A DNA stretch of 64,000 bases from Shimia_B sp039815465 (lineage in GTDB: Bacteria; Pseudomonadota; Alphaproteobacteria; Rhodobacterales; Rhodobacteraceae), in assembly GCA_039815465.1 (NCBI GenBank), contig JBCBZG010000013.1, forward strand, positions 37,394 through 101,393, given 5' to 3'. Positions within the stretch are counted from its first letter, which is position 1, and every line of letters starts with the position of its first letter. The notes under the pieces were generated by a model. That model did no database searches. It was not told where the DNA came from and saw nothing but the letters and a program-made list of their open reading frames with translations. A program made the position numbers and the translations under genes. Shown here piece after piece: positions 40,336 through 48,204 of this stretch.

Positions 40336-42357
40336 CTACGCGGCCAGGCCGCGCCCCTTAAGCAGAGCCTCCGGCCCCGGCATGCGGCCCCGGAACTCGG
40401 TATAAAGCTCTTCCGCAGGGCGGCTGCCGCCGGTGGATAAGATCAGGCGTTCCAGCTTGTGGGCCGTGTCCGCGTCAAACGGACCACCTGCCTCCTGAAA
40501 GGCGGCAAAGGCGTCCGCGTCCATGACCTCGGACCACATGTAGCTGTAATAGCCACTGGAATAGCCGTCGCCAGCAAAGACATGGGCGAAATGGGGCGTG
40601 GCATGGCGCATTTCAATCGCCGCAGGCATGCCGAGTTCCGCCAGCACCTGCGCTTGCGCGGCCATCGGGTCCTCGGGCGCCGCGCCTTCATGGAAGGCAA
40701 GGTCGACGAGGGCGGAGGCCACGTATTCCACCGTGGAAAAGCCCATATCGTAAGTCCCCGCCGCGAGCACACGGTCCAGCAGGTCCCGCGGCATCGGCTC
40801 GCCCGTTTCGGCATGGATGGCGTAGCGTTCCAGCACCTCTGGCACTTCGAGCCAATGTTCATAAAGCTGGCTGGGCAGTTCGACAAAGTCGCGCGCGACA
40901 GACGTGCCGGACATGCGCGGGTACCGCACCTCTGTCAGCATGTGGTGGAGCGCGTGCCCAAACTCGTGAAAGAGCGTGCGCGCGTCATCAAAGCTCAGAA
41001 GCGCGGGCTCACCGGCTGCGGGCTTCGCGAAGTTACACACGTTGATCGTGATGGGCCGCACATCGCCAGTCAGTTTCTGTCCCGACCGCAGCCCCGAACA
41101 CCACGCGCCCGATCGTTTGCCGCTGCGCGCAAAGTAGTCGCCGATAAACACGGCCATATGCCGCCCGTCCCGGCTGACCGTCCAGGCGCGCGCGTCGGGG
41201 TGGGCGAGGGGGGCGTCGAGCGGTTCAAAAGACAGCCCAAAAAGGCGGGAGGCCGTGTCAAACGCAGCCTCGATCATCTTGTCGAGCTGGAAATAGGGCT
41301 TCAGTTCCCCCTCATCGAGGTTGTGTTCGGCCAGGCGGCGCTTCTCGGAATAGTAGCGCCAATCCCACGGCGCGAGCGGCCCGTTGATCCCGTCGGCCTG
41401 CATCATCTCCGTCAGGATGGCTGCATCCGCATCGGCCTGCGCCTTGGCGGGTTCCCAGACCTGCATCAGCAGATCGCGGACGCGGGTGGGCGTTCCCGCC
41501 ATCTCCGGCGCGAGCTTGAAATCTGAAAAGCTGGTGTAGCCCAGCAGCTTCGCCCGCTCTTCCCGCAGTTTCAGCGTCTCTGCGGCGATGGCGCGGTTGT
41601 CGGTGTCGCCTCCATTGGCGCCCCGCGATGACCAGGCCCTTTGCGCTGTCTCGCGCAACGCTCGGTCGGGGCAGAACTGCAGGAACGGCGTCATGAGCGA
41701 GCGGGAGGTGGTGATGATCCAGCCCTCGATCCCCTTAGCCTCCGCTGCCGATTTCGCGGCCGACACCAGAAACGCGGGCAACCCGCCCAGCTGATCCTCG
41801 GTCAGCTCCATGTACCAGTCGCCTTCATCGGCGAGCAGGTTTTGGGTGAACTTCGTCCCCAGCACGGACAGGCGCGATTTGATTTCTGCCATGCGCTCCG
41901 CCTCCGCCCCCGTCAGCGCGGCGCCCGCCCGGGTGAAATCGCGGTGGTACAGCTCGATGGCGCGGCGGTCCTCACCCTCGAACGCGTCAATCTGGGCATA
42001 AAGCGCCTCGATCCGCGCAAAGAGCGCAGTGTTCGCCGTCACCTCGGACGAATAAGCGGAAAAGAGCGGGGCATATTTGGTTTGAAGCGCCTGCCGCTCT
42101 GGCGTCGCATCGGTGCCCAGCATGTTAAAGATGATCGCCCCTGCGCGGTCGAGCAGCGCCTCCCCCAGTTCCAGCGCGTGGATTGTGTTTTCGAGCGTGG
42201 GCGGCTCGGGATTGTCCGCAATCGCGGCCATTTTGGCACGTGCATCCGCCAAAGCGGCATCGAGCGCGGGCGCAAACTGCGCATCCTCGATCAGGTCATA
42301 ACGCGGCAAGCCGTGGGGGCCATCCCAGTCGGCAATGATCGGATTGGTGGCGGTCAT
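40336..42357 (-). CDS. M3 family oligopeptidase
   Basis: 673 residues from ATG 42357, which overlaps the stop of the preceding gene (ATGA). Zinc metallopeptidase with the catalytic motif FHEFGHALHHML (His-Glu-x2-His) near residue 465 and the downstream Glu-containing region. It resembles peptidyl-dipeptidase Dcp and oligopeptidase A, which degrade short peptides in the cytosol. Ending GRMPGPEALLKGRGL is typical of this branch. There is no signal peptide. It is the last gene of a run that starts with coaBC. Confidence 0.94.
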   Translation of the reverse strand: MTATNPIIADWDGPHGLPRYDLIEDAQFAPALDAALADARAKMAAIADNPEPPTLENTIHALELGEALLDRAGAIIFNMLGTDATPERQALQTKYAPLFSAYSSEVTANTALFARIEALYAQIDAFEGEDRRAIELYHRDFTRAGAALTGAEAERMAEIKSRLSVLGTKFTQNLLADEGDWYMELTEDQLGGLPAFLVSAAKSAAEAKGIEGWIITTSRSLMTPFLQFCPDRALRETAQRAWSSRGANGGDTDNRAIAAETLKLREERAKLLGYTSFSDFKLAPEMAGTPTRVRDLLMQVWEPAKAQADADAAILTEMMQADGINGPLAPWDWRYYSEKRRLAEHNLDEGELKPYFQLDKMIEAAFDTASRLFGLSFEPLDAPLAHPDARAWTVSRDGRHMAVFIGDYFARSGKRSGAWCSGLRSGQKLTGDVRPITINVCNFAKPAAGEPALLSFDDARTLFHEFGHALHHMLTEVRYPRMSGTSVARDFVELPSQLYEHWLEVPEVLERYAIHAETGEPMPRDLLDRVLAAGTYDMGFSTVEYVASALVDLAFHEGAAPEDPMAAQAQVLAELGMPAAIEMRHATPHFAHVFAGDGYSSGYYSYMWSEVMDADAFAAFQEAGGPFDADTAHKLERLILSTGGSRPAEELYTEFRGRMPGPEALLKGRGLAA

Positions 42358-43409
42358 GAGGTCCTTTTCTGCCCGCAGGTCGGGCAATCTGCCCGGCGGG
42401 CGAGTCTTATCTTGCGGGGCTCAGCGTCGAGCGCGTCATACATCAACATATGCCCGATCAGCGGCGTTCCAGCCCCCGTGATGCGTTTGAGCGCCTCCAT
42501 GGCCATCACAGTTCCGATAACACCGGGCAGCGGCCCCGCAACGCCGGCCTCCGCACAGGTGGGCGCCTGTCCAGCAGCCGGGTCCTGGGGAAAGATACAG
42601 TCATAGCAGGGCCCGCCAAAGGACGGGTCCCAAATAGCCACTTGCCCCTCCCACTGGGTGATGGCGCCTTGCACGACGGGCAGCCCAAGCTTGACGGCGG
42701 TCGCGTTGATCAGGCGCCGCGTGGGCTGGTCGTCGGTTGCATCGACGATCAGGTCGTAGTCATCGAACAGGTCGGCTGCGATGTCGGGGGTTAGCTTTCG
42801 GGTGTAGGGCCGCACAGTGACATAGGGGTTTTGGGCGCGCAGGCTGTCTTCGGCCGATTTCGTCTTTGTCTCCCCCGTGGCGGCGTCGCGGTGGATCACT
42901 TGGCGGTGGAGGTTGGTGTGATCGACCCGGTCATCGTCGATGACGCCCAGCGTGCCGACGCCCGCCGCCGCGAGATATTGCAGCACAGGCGAGCCCAAGC
43001 CCCCCGCGCCCACAACTAGCACGCGCGCGCGCTTGAGCTTCGCCTGCCCCGGCCCGCCGAGCTCGCGCAGGATGATGTGGCGCGCGTAGCGCTGAAGCTC
43101 CACCTCGCCCAGCGTATCGGGCTGCGGCTCCGGGTCGAGCGGGATGCCGTCTGGATTCGCGCGTGCCCGCACCCACGCCAGCCCTCGGAAATAGAGCAGC
43201 GCCACGCCCCCCATGCCCGCGATCAAAAGCCAAAGCGCCGCCGACCCACCCGTGCCCTCGCGCAGCGGGTGCCCGTCGGGGAGCAAGACGTGGATCGCCA
43301 GGACGCCGACAAACAGCAGGCCCAGCATCAGCCAACGCGCCTGCATCGGCGTGCGCATGGCCGCACCTATCCCCCAAATCGTCCCTGCCATCGCAAACAC
43401 AACAACCAT
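42354..43409 (-). CDS. ThiF/MoeB/HesA family adenylyltransferase with N-terminal membrane segments
   Basis: 351 residues. It has an N-terminal extension with two to three hydrophobic segments (MVVVFAMAGTIWGIGAAM, WLMLGLLFVGVLAIHVLL and ALWLLIAGMGGVALLYF). The E1-like core starts near residue 105: RYARHIILRELGGPGQ, then VVGAGGLGSPVLQYLAAAGVG, DDDRVDHTNLHRQ and DATDD. The two zinc pairs are CYDC and CPTC. These enzymes adenylate the C-terminal glycine of sulfur carriers such as MoaD and ThiS. No rhodanese domain is present. The membrane extension is unusual. It overlaps dut and the M3 peptidase by one and four bases. Confidence 0.88.
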   Translation of the reverse strand: MVVVFAMAGTIWGIGAAMRTPMQARWLMLGLLFVGVLAIHVLLPDGHPLREGTGGSAALWLLIAGMGGVALLYFRGLAWVRARANPDGIPLDPEPQPDTLGEVELQRYARHIILRELGGPGQAKLKRARVLVVGAGGLGSPVLQYLAAAGVGTLGVIDDDRVDHTNLHRQVIHRDAATGETKTKSAEDSLRAQNPYVTVRPYTRKLTPDIAADLFDDYDLIVDATDDQPTRRLINATAVKLGLPVVQGAITQWEGQVAIWDPSFGGPCYDCIFPQDPAAGQAPTCAEAGVAGPLPGVIGTVMAMEALKRITGAGTPLIGHMLMYDALDAEPRKIRLARRADCPTCGQKRTS

Positions 43410-43867
43410 CAGCCGCGCCCCGTTGATCCAAACCCGTCCGCGCCGCGCGCGGTATCGGAAAGCTCCTGTGTCTCGTGAAATAGGGCGCGGGAGACGGGCG
43501 CAAAGACAAGCTGTGCGATGCGTTCGCCATGGGTGACGGTAAAGGGTTCGGCGCCCAGGTTGATCACGATGATGCCCACAGGTCCGCGATAGTCCGCGTC
43601 AATGGTGCCCGGCGCATTCACAAGCGCGATCCCATGTTTCAGTGCCAGTCCAGAGCGCGGGCGCACCTGTATCTCGTGACCCGCAGGGATCTCCATCCGC
43701 AGGCCTGTGGGGACCAAGGCGCGTGCGCCAGGGGCGAGCGTGATGCCCGCGCGATCCGCTACGGGCAGGTTCGCGCGAACGTCTGCGCCCGCGGCGCCCG
43801 CGGTTTCATAACTGGGCAGCGGGACGTCAGGGTCGGCCCAAGGCTCCCGCAGGATCGCGACGCGCAT
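43409..43867 (-). CDS. dut: dUTP diphosphatase
   Basis: 152 residues from ATG 43867. All five motifs of the trimeric family are seen: AGAAGADVRANL near 24, RPRSGLALKHG, GTIDADYRGPVGIIVINLG, RIAQLVFAPV, and the C-terminal RGADGFGSTGRG arm. It cleaves dUTP to dUMP, keeping uracil out of DNA. The order coaBC-dut is widespread in proteobacteria. It is spaced five bases after coaBC and overlaps the next gene by one (TGATG). Confidence 0.97.
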   Translation of the reverse strand: MRVAILREPWADPDVPLPSYETAGAAGADVRANLPVADRAGITLAPGARALVPTGLRMEIPAGHEIQVRPRSGLALKHGIALVNAPGTIDADYRGPVGIIVINLGAEPFTVTHGERIAQLVFAPVSRALFHETQELSDTARGADGFGSTGRG

Positions 43868-43872
43868 CTGGG

Positions 43873-45099
43873 TTAGGCCCCGGTGATCTGATCGGCGATC
43901 CGCGTCGCAAGCCGCGTGGCCACCTCCGCCTTGCCCATGCGCGGCCAAACCTCTGCGCCCGCGGCGGTGATCAGCGTCACAGCGTTTTCCGACCCGCCCA
44001 TGATCCCGGTGGCCGGGCTCACATCATTGGCCACGATCCAGTCGCACCCTTTGCGCGCGCGCTTCGCGGTGGCATTCGCCTCCACATCCTGGGTCTCAGC
44101 GGCAAAGCCCACGACGAGCGGCGGGCGACCCTCCGCCATCTGCGCCACGGTGGCGAGGATATCCGGGTTCTCCGCAAAGCGCAGCGTTGGCAGGCCGTCA
44201 TTGGTCTTTTTGATCTTCTGGTCAGAGGCGCCCGTGACGCGCCAATCCGCGACCGCCGCCGCAAACACCGCTGCGTCAGCGGGCAGCGCGCGTGCGACGG
44301 CTGCGTGCATCTCCTGCGCGGTCTGAACGCGCATCAAATCCACCCCCTCGGGCGGCGGGACATCGGCAGGACCGGTAACAAAGGTCACCCGCGCCCCCAG
44401 CGCAAGCAGCGCCTGCGCGATCGCAGTCCCCTGCGCGCCGCTTGAGCGGTTGGCGATGTAGCGCACGGGGTCAATCGGCTCATGGGTCGGGCCGGAGGTG
44501 ACGAGCACGTGGCGCCCTTGCAACGGCCCGGGCGCAAAATGCGCCTCCACCGCTGCGACGATCTCCATCGGTTCCGACATGCGCCCGGGCCCGAACTCGC
44601 CACAGGCCATGGAGCCCTCCACCGGGCCGACGAACGTGATCTTATCAGAACGGAGCGTCACGATATTGCGCTGGGTCGCGGCATGTTCCCACATCCGCAC
44701 ATTCATCGCGGGTGCGATCATCACCGGTGCGTCCGTCGCCAAAAGCAGCGTCGACGCCAGATCATTCGCCACGCCGTGCGCCATTTTCGCCATGATGTCC
44801 GCCGTCGCGGGCGACACCAGCACCAGGTCCGCGGAGCGCGACAGTTCAATATGCCCCATCTCCGCCTCGTCGGTGAGGTCAAAGAGATCGCGGTACACCT
44901 TGGCCCCCGCGAGCGCGCTCACCGAAAGCGGTGTCACAAATTCCTCCGCCGCGCGGGTCAGCACTGGCGTCACCTCCGCCCCGCGCTCGCGCAAACGGCG
45001 GATGAGATCGAGCGATTTATACGCCGCGATCCCGCCTGTGATGATGAGTAAGATGCGTTTGCCAGAAAGCATAAGGCGCAGCATAAAGCCGCGCCCCAT
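43873..45099 (-). CDS. coaBC: Bifunctional phosphopantothenoylcysteine decarboxylase/synthetase
   Basis: 408 residues from ATG 45099; ATG 45084 and 45072 are also possible, and no start has a clear ribosome site. The N-terminal CoaC flavoprotein (LLIITGGIAAYKSLDLIRRLRERGAEVTPVLT, and the PAMN motif) decarboxylates 4'-phosphopantothenoylcysteine. The C-terminal CoaB (about 195 on: VLVTSGPTHEPIDPVRYIANRSSG, and NDV then GSENAV) forms it from phosphopantothenate and Cys using CTP. Two steps of coenzyme A synthesis. First gene of coaBC-dut-thiF-M3. Confidence 0.96.
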   Translation of the reverse strand: MGRGFMLRLMLSGKRILLIITGGIAAYKSLDLIRRLRERGAEVTPVLTRAAEEFVTPLSVSALAGAKVYRDLFDLTDEAEMGHIELSRSADLVLVSPATADIMAKMAHGVANDLASTLLLATDAPVMIAPAMNVRMWEHAATQRNIVTLRSDKITFVGPVEGSMACGEFGPGRMSEPMEIVAAVEAHFAPGPLQGRHVLVTSGPTHEPIDPVRYIANRSSGAQGTAIAQALLALGARVTFVTGPADVPPPEGVDLMRVQTAQEMHAAVARALPADAAVFAAAVADWRVTGASDQKIKKTNDGLPTLRFAENPDILATVAQMAEGRPPLVVGFAAETQDVEANATAKRARKGCDWIVANDVSPATGIMGGSENAVTLITAAGAEVWPRMGKAEVATRLATRIADQITGA

Positions 45100-45134
45100 G
45101 ACTGCAAGCTTAGGGTCAGACCCCGGGTGAAGAA

Positions 45135-46013
45135 TTAGGCAAAGAACTCGTGCACTTCACGGCTTTGCGCCTCTAGGCTCTTGCGCATCTTGCCAAAGGC
45201 CGCGGCCTCCAACTGGCGCACGCGTTCCTTTGACAGACCCAGCTCATTACCAAGGCTTTCTAGCGTGCGTGGGGCATCGCGCAGCTTACGCTCGCGCACA
45301 ATGAACTGCTCCCGGTCGTTCAGGGCCGACAGCGCTGTCACCAACCACCCGCGCAGCGCGGTAATGTCGTGATCATGTGCCACAGTCTCCGCGGCCTGTT
45401 CGCTGTCGTCTTCGAGCGCATCAATCCACTCGCGACCCTCTTCATCCGTGGACTGTGTCGCGTTGAGCGAGAAATCGGACCCGGCAAGACGCCCTTCCAT
45501 CATCTCCACATCGTGGAGCGGCACGCCGACCTCGGTCGCGATCATCTGGCGCAGCTGATGCTTGTCGAGCACCTCACCCACTGTCGCCGCTTCACGTTCC
45601 AGCCGCGCCTGGACCCGGCGCATGTTGAAAAAGAGCGACTTTTGCGAGGATGTCGAGCCCGTCCGCACCATCGACCAGTTGCGCATCACGTAATCCTGAA
45701 TCGACGCCTTGATCCACCACACGGCGTAGGTCGAAAAGCGCACGCCGCGATCTGGGTCGAACTTGTCAGCAGCTTTCATCAGGCCAAGACCCGCCTCCTG
45801 AATGAGGTCATTCATCGGCGCGCCATACCGCTTGAACTTTGCTGCCATGGAAATCGCCAGCCGCATGTAAGCTGTAATCAGACGGTGCAGGCTTTCCTCG
45901 CAACGCTCATCGCGCCACGCATAGGCCAGCCGCAGCTCAGTTTCCGCATCCAGCAGCTCCGCCTTCATCGCGCGGCGAGAGAGGGATTGATCGTAACCGC
46001 TATCCAATGCCAT
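45135..46013 (-). CDS. rpoH2: RNA polymerase sigma-32 family factor, RpoHII type
   Basis: 292 residues. Region 2 is clear (LITAYMRLAISMAAKFKRYGAPMNDLIQEAGLGLMKAADKFDPDRGVRFSTYAVWWIKASIQDYVMRNWSMVRTGS), then the RpoH box QKSLFFNMRRVQ. Region 4 near the C terminus is ESLGNELGLSKERVRQLE. The MALDSGYD start and overall sequence resemble the second RpoH of Rhodobacter and roseobacters, which answers singlet-oxygen and heat stress together with RpoE. The RpoHII assignment is from memory of that family. It is a lone gene divergent from cobP. Confidence 0.92.
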   Translation of the reverse strand: MALDSGYDQSLSRRAMKAELLDAETELRLAYAWRDERCEESLHRLITAYMRLAISMAAKFKRYGAPMNDLIQEAGLGLMKAADKFDPDRGVRFSTYAVWWIKASIQDYVMRNWSMVRTGSTSSQKSLFFNMRRVQARLEREAATVGEVLDKHQLRQMIATEVGVPLHDVEMMEGRLAGSDFSLNATQSTDEEGREWIDALEDDSEQAAETVAHDHDITALRGWLVTALSALNDREQFIVRERKLRDAPRTLESLGNELGLSKERVRQLEAAAFGKMRKSLEAQSREVHEFFA

Positions 46014-46100
46014 CAGTCATGGGTCCCCTTGGTTGGCTTTCGTTAATCAAGAGACCGGGAGACGGCCCCTTTGTGGTCGTTCTGCAATAGTTACGGAGCC

Positions 46101-46652
46101 ATGAACGGGACGGATCAAAAAAAGATGAGCTTTTCGTTGCCCGCCCGAACGCTTGTCCTAGGTGGCGCGAGTTCGGGGAAGTCCGCCTTTGCAGAAGGGC
46201 TCGTGACGGCCACCGGTCGCAGCCGCCATTATATCGCGACGGCGCAGGCCTTTGACGATGAGATGCGGGCCAAGATCGCCGACCACCAGGCGCAGCGCGG
46301 CCCGGACTGGATCACCCATGAAGCGCCATTTGATTTGAGTGCTGCCCTGGTCGCGGGGGCGGGTGAGGTCGTGCTCCTCGATTGTGCGACGCTTTGGCTG
46401 TCGAACGCGCTGCTCGCGGACCAAGACATGGCCGCCGCGCAAGGGACCTTTTTGGCAGCGGTGCGGACCTGCACCGCGCCACTGGTGATCGTATCGAACG
46501 AGGTGGGCCATGGTGTTGTGCCCGATCACAAGCTTGGCCGGGTCTTTCGCGGCGCTCAGGGGCGGCTGAACCAAGCGCTGGCCGCAGACTGCGATCTCGT
46601 GGTCTTCGTGACCGCCGGGTTGCCACAGGTTTTGAAAGGGCAGCTGCCATGA
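46101..46652 (+). CDS. cobP: Adenosylcobinamide kinase/guanylyltransferase
   Basis: 183 residues from ATG 46101, with ACGGAG upstream; ATG 46125 is an alternative. Walker A GGASSGKSAFAE is near residue 19. The CobU/CobP pattern continues with HYIATAQAFDDEMRAKIADHQAQRGPDW, the Walker B-like VVLLDCATLWLSN and IVSNEVGHGVVPDHKLGRVFRGAQGRLNQ. It phosphorylates adenosylcobinamide and then attaches GMP during cobalamin nucleotide loop assembly. It overlaps the next gene, a CobC-like phosphatase, by four bases (ATGA). Confidence 0.95.
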   Translation: MNGTDQKKMSFSLPARTLVLGGASSGKSAFAEGLVTATGRSRHYIATAQAFDDEMRAKIADHQAQRGPDWITHEAPFDLSAALVAGAGEVVLLDCATLWLSNALLADQDMAAAQGTFLAAVRTCTAPLVIVSNEVGHGVVPDHKLGRVFRGAQGRLNQALAADCDLVVFVTAGLPQVLKGQLP

Positions 46653-47215
46653 CCACTGTCTGGTGGGTCCGCCACGGGCCGACCCACGAAAAGGCGTTTA
46701 CTGGATGGCGCGACGTGCCCGCAGACCTAAGCGACGCGCCAGCGCTCGCCCGGCTGTCGGCCTTTTTGCCCGCAGGCGCGCCGGTCGTGTCATCTGACCT
46801 GATCCGTGCCCGCGCAACGGCGGACGCGATCCAGGGCGCGCGCCCGCGCCTGCCAGACCACCCGGGTTTGCGCGAGTTCAACTTTGGCGACTGGGACGGG
46901 TTGCGCTTTGACGCCGTCGCCGACCGCTGGCCAGACCTGTCGCGCCGCTATTGGGAGGAGCCCGGCGATGTCCAAGCCCCCAATGGCGAAAGCTGGAACG
47001 AGGCAGAAGCCCGCGTCGACGCCGCGCGCCGCGCGCTCTGCTCAGATGATCCCGCGCATCTGATCGTTGTGGCGCATTTTGGGGCGATTCTATCTCAGGT
47101 CCGGGTGGCGGCAGGGTGCAGCGCCTATGAGGTCTTGGCCCAGCGTATCGACAACCTCAGCGTCACGCGCATCCCGCCCCGCGGGGCCGCAACGCTGATC
47201 AATCACATTGTGTGA
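46649..47215 (+). CDS. Histidine phosphatase, CobC-like
   Basis: 188 residues. The phosphoglycerate-mutase-type fold begins with WWVRHGPTHEKAFTGW, whose RHG carries the phosphohistidine. It continues with SSDLIRARATADAI and EFNFGDWDGLRFD, and the second His is in VVAHFGAI. CobC removes the phosphate of adenosylcobalamin 5'-phosphate or alpha-ribazole phosphate. Direct coupling to cobP supports that role here, though other histidine phosphatases look alike. Confidence 0.87.
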   Translation: MTTVWWVRHGPTHEKAFTGWRDVPADLSDAPALARLSAFLPAGAPVVSSDLIRARATADAIQGARPRLPDHPGLREFNFGDWDGLRFDAVADRWPDLSRRYWEEPGDVQAPNGESWNEAEARVDAARRALCSDDPAHLIVVAHFGAILSQVRVAAGCSAYEVLAQRIDNLSVTRIPPRGAATLINHIV

Positions 47216-47273
47216 TCACTGTCCCGTCAAAAGCTGAATGGACCACCGGGGTATTTCGCGGCAGGGTCCGCGC

Positions 47274-48140
47274 ATGACTTATACGCTTTACCTCGGCGAC
47301 CGGAGCTATTCGTCCTGGTCGCTTCGCGCCTGGCTGATTTGCGAGGTCTTTGACCTCCCAATCTCCAAGACCTACGTCGATTTCAGCAAAGACAGCGTGG
47401 CCGATCAGCTACGCGACATCGCGCCCGCGCGCACCGTGCCCACGCTGAAAACGCCCGAAGGCTCCATCATCAGTGAATCGCTGGCCATCGCAGAAGAGCT
47501 CGCGACGCGCTTTCCCGACGCACCGCTTTGGCCCAGTGACCCCGGCCTCCGCGCCACGGCGCGCAGCTTGGCCTCGGAAATGCACTCAGGCTTCGGCGCC
47601 CTGCGGGAGGCCTGCCCGATGAACTTGCGCGTGGCCTATGACGGCTTTGAGGTGAGCAAGGCCGTCGCAGCCGATGTTGCAAGGGTCGAGCTGATCTGGC
47701 GCGACGCCCTGGCGCGCAGCGGTGGGCCGTGGCTTTGCGGGGACTATAGCATCGCCGACGCGTTCTTCGCGCCCGTCGCCATGCGCATCGCCACCTATGG
47801 GCTGCCCATCGGGCCCGAAGCCTCTGCTTATGTGGCCGCCCATTTGGCCCATAAACCGTTCCGCCGCTGGCGCGCGATGGGGCTTGTTAGGGGAGAGATT
47901 TTGCCCTGGTACAAGCGCGACGTCGCGACCCGGCCCTGGCCTGGCCCTACGCCGCTTGACGCTGCGCCCACCGAGGACGCGAGCGGCTGTGTGAATACCG
48001 CCTGTCCCTATTCCGGGGACCCCGTGACGCATTTCATGGTGTTTGAAGGCCGCACGTTCGGCTTTTGCAACGCATTCTGCCGGGACAAAACCGTGCCCGA
48101 CCCCGAGGCGTGGGAAAAGTTCATGGCCATCGCGCGTTAA
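47274..48140 (+). CDS. Glutathione S-transferase fused to a YHS-like zinc module
   Basis: 288 residues from ATG 47274. The N-terminal thioredoxin-like domain (YTLYLGDRSYSSWSLRAWLI, with the Ser in YSSWS; cis-Pro ARTVPTLK near 54) and helical C-terminal domain (GDYSIADAFFAPVAMRI near 155) make a standard GST of about 220 residues. Residues 240-288 add a small module with CVNTACPYSG, then FEGRTFGFCNAFCRDKTVPDPEAW. This matches the YHS/TRASH pattern of paired cysteines that bind a metal. Neither domain's substrate is known. No Shine-Dalgarno precedes the start. Confidence 0.85.
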   Translation: MTYTLYLGDRSYSSWSLRAWLICEVFDLPISKTYVDFSKDSVADQLRDIAPARTVPTLKTPEGSIISESLAIAEELATRFPDAPLWPSDPGLRATARSLASEMHSGFGALREACPMNLRVAYDGFEVSKAVAADVARVELIWRDALARSGGPWLCGDYSIADAFFAPVAMRIATYGLPIGPEASAYVAAHLAHKPFRRWRAMGLVRGEILPWYKRDVATRPWPGPTPLDAAPTEDASGCVNTACPYSGDPVTHFMVFEGRTFGFCNAFCRDKTVPDPEAWEKFMAIAR

Positions 48141-48151
48141 CCATTCGTTTA

Positions 48152-48185
48152 GCCTCTCGCGTTAAGTTTGGTTAACGCGAGAGGC
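48152..48185. terminator. Perfect 14-bp inverted repeat between GST and comM
   Basis: 48152-48165 is the exact reverse complement of 48172-48185 (GCCTCTCGCGTTAA arm), with a six-base loop. No T tract follows. It ends 19 bases before the comM start, so it may also act on comM translation. Confidence 0.65.
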
Positions 48186-48204
48186 GCGTCGATTGGGATG
48201 TGGA

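Noticed and set aside
40459..41526. A 355-codon plus-strand frame
   Set aside because: Antisense to the M3 peptidase, whose HEFGH motif is read on the other strand.
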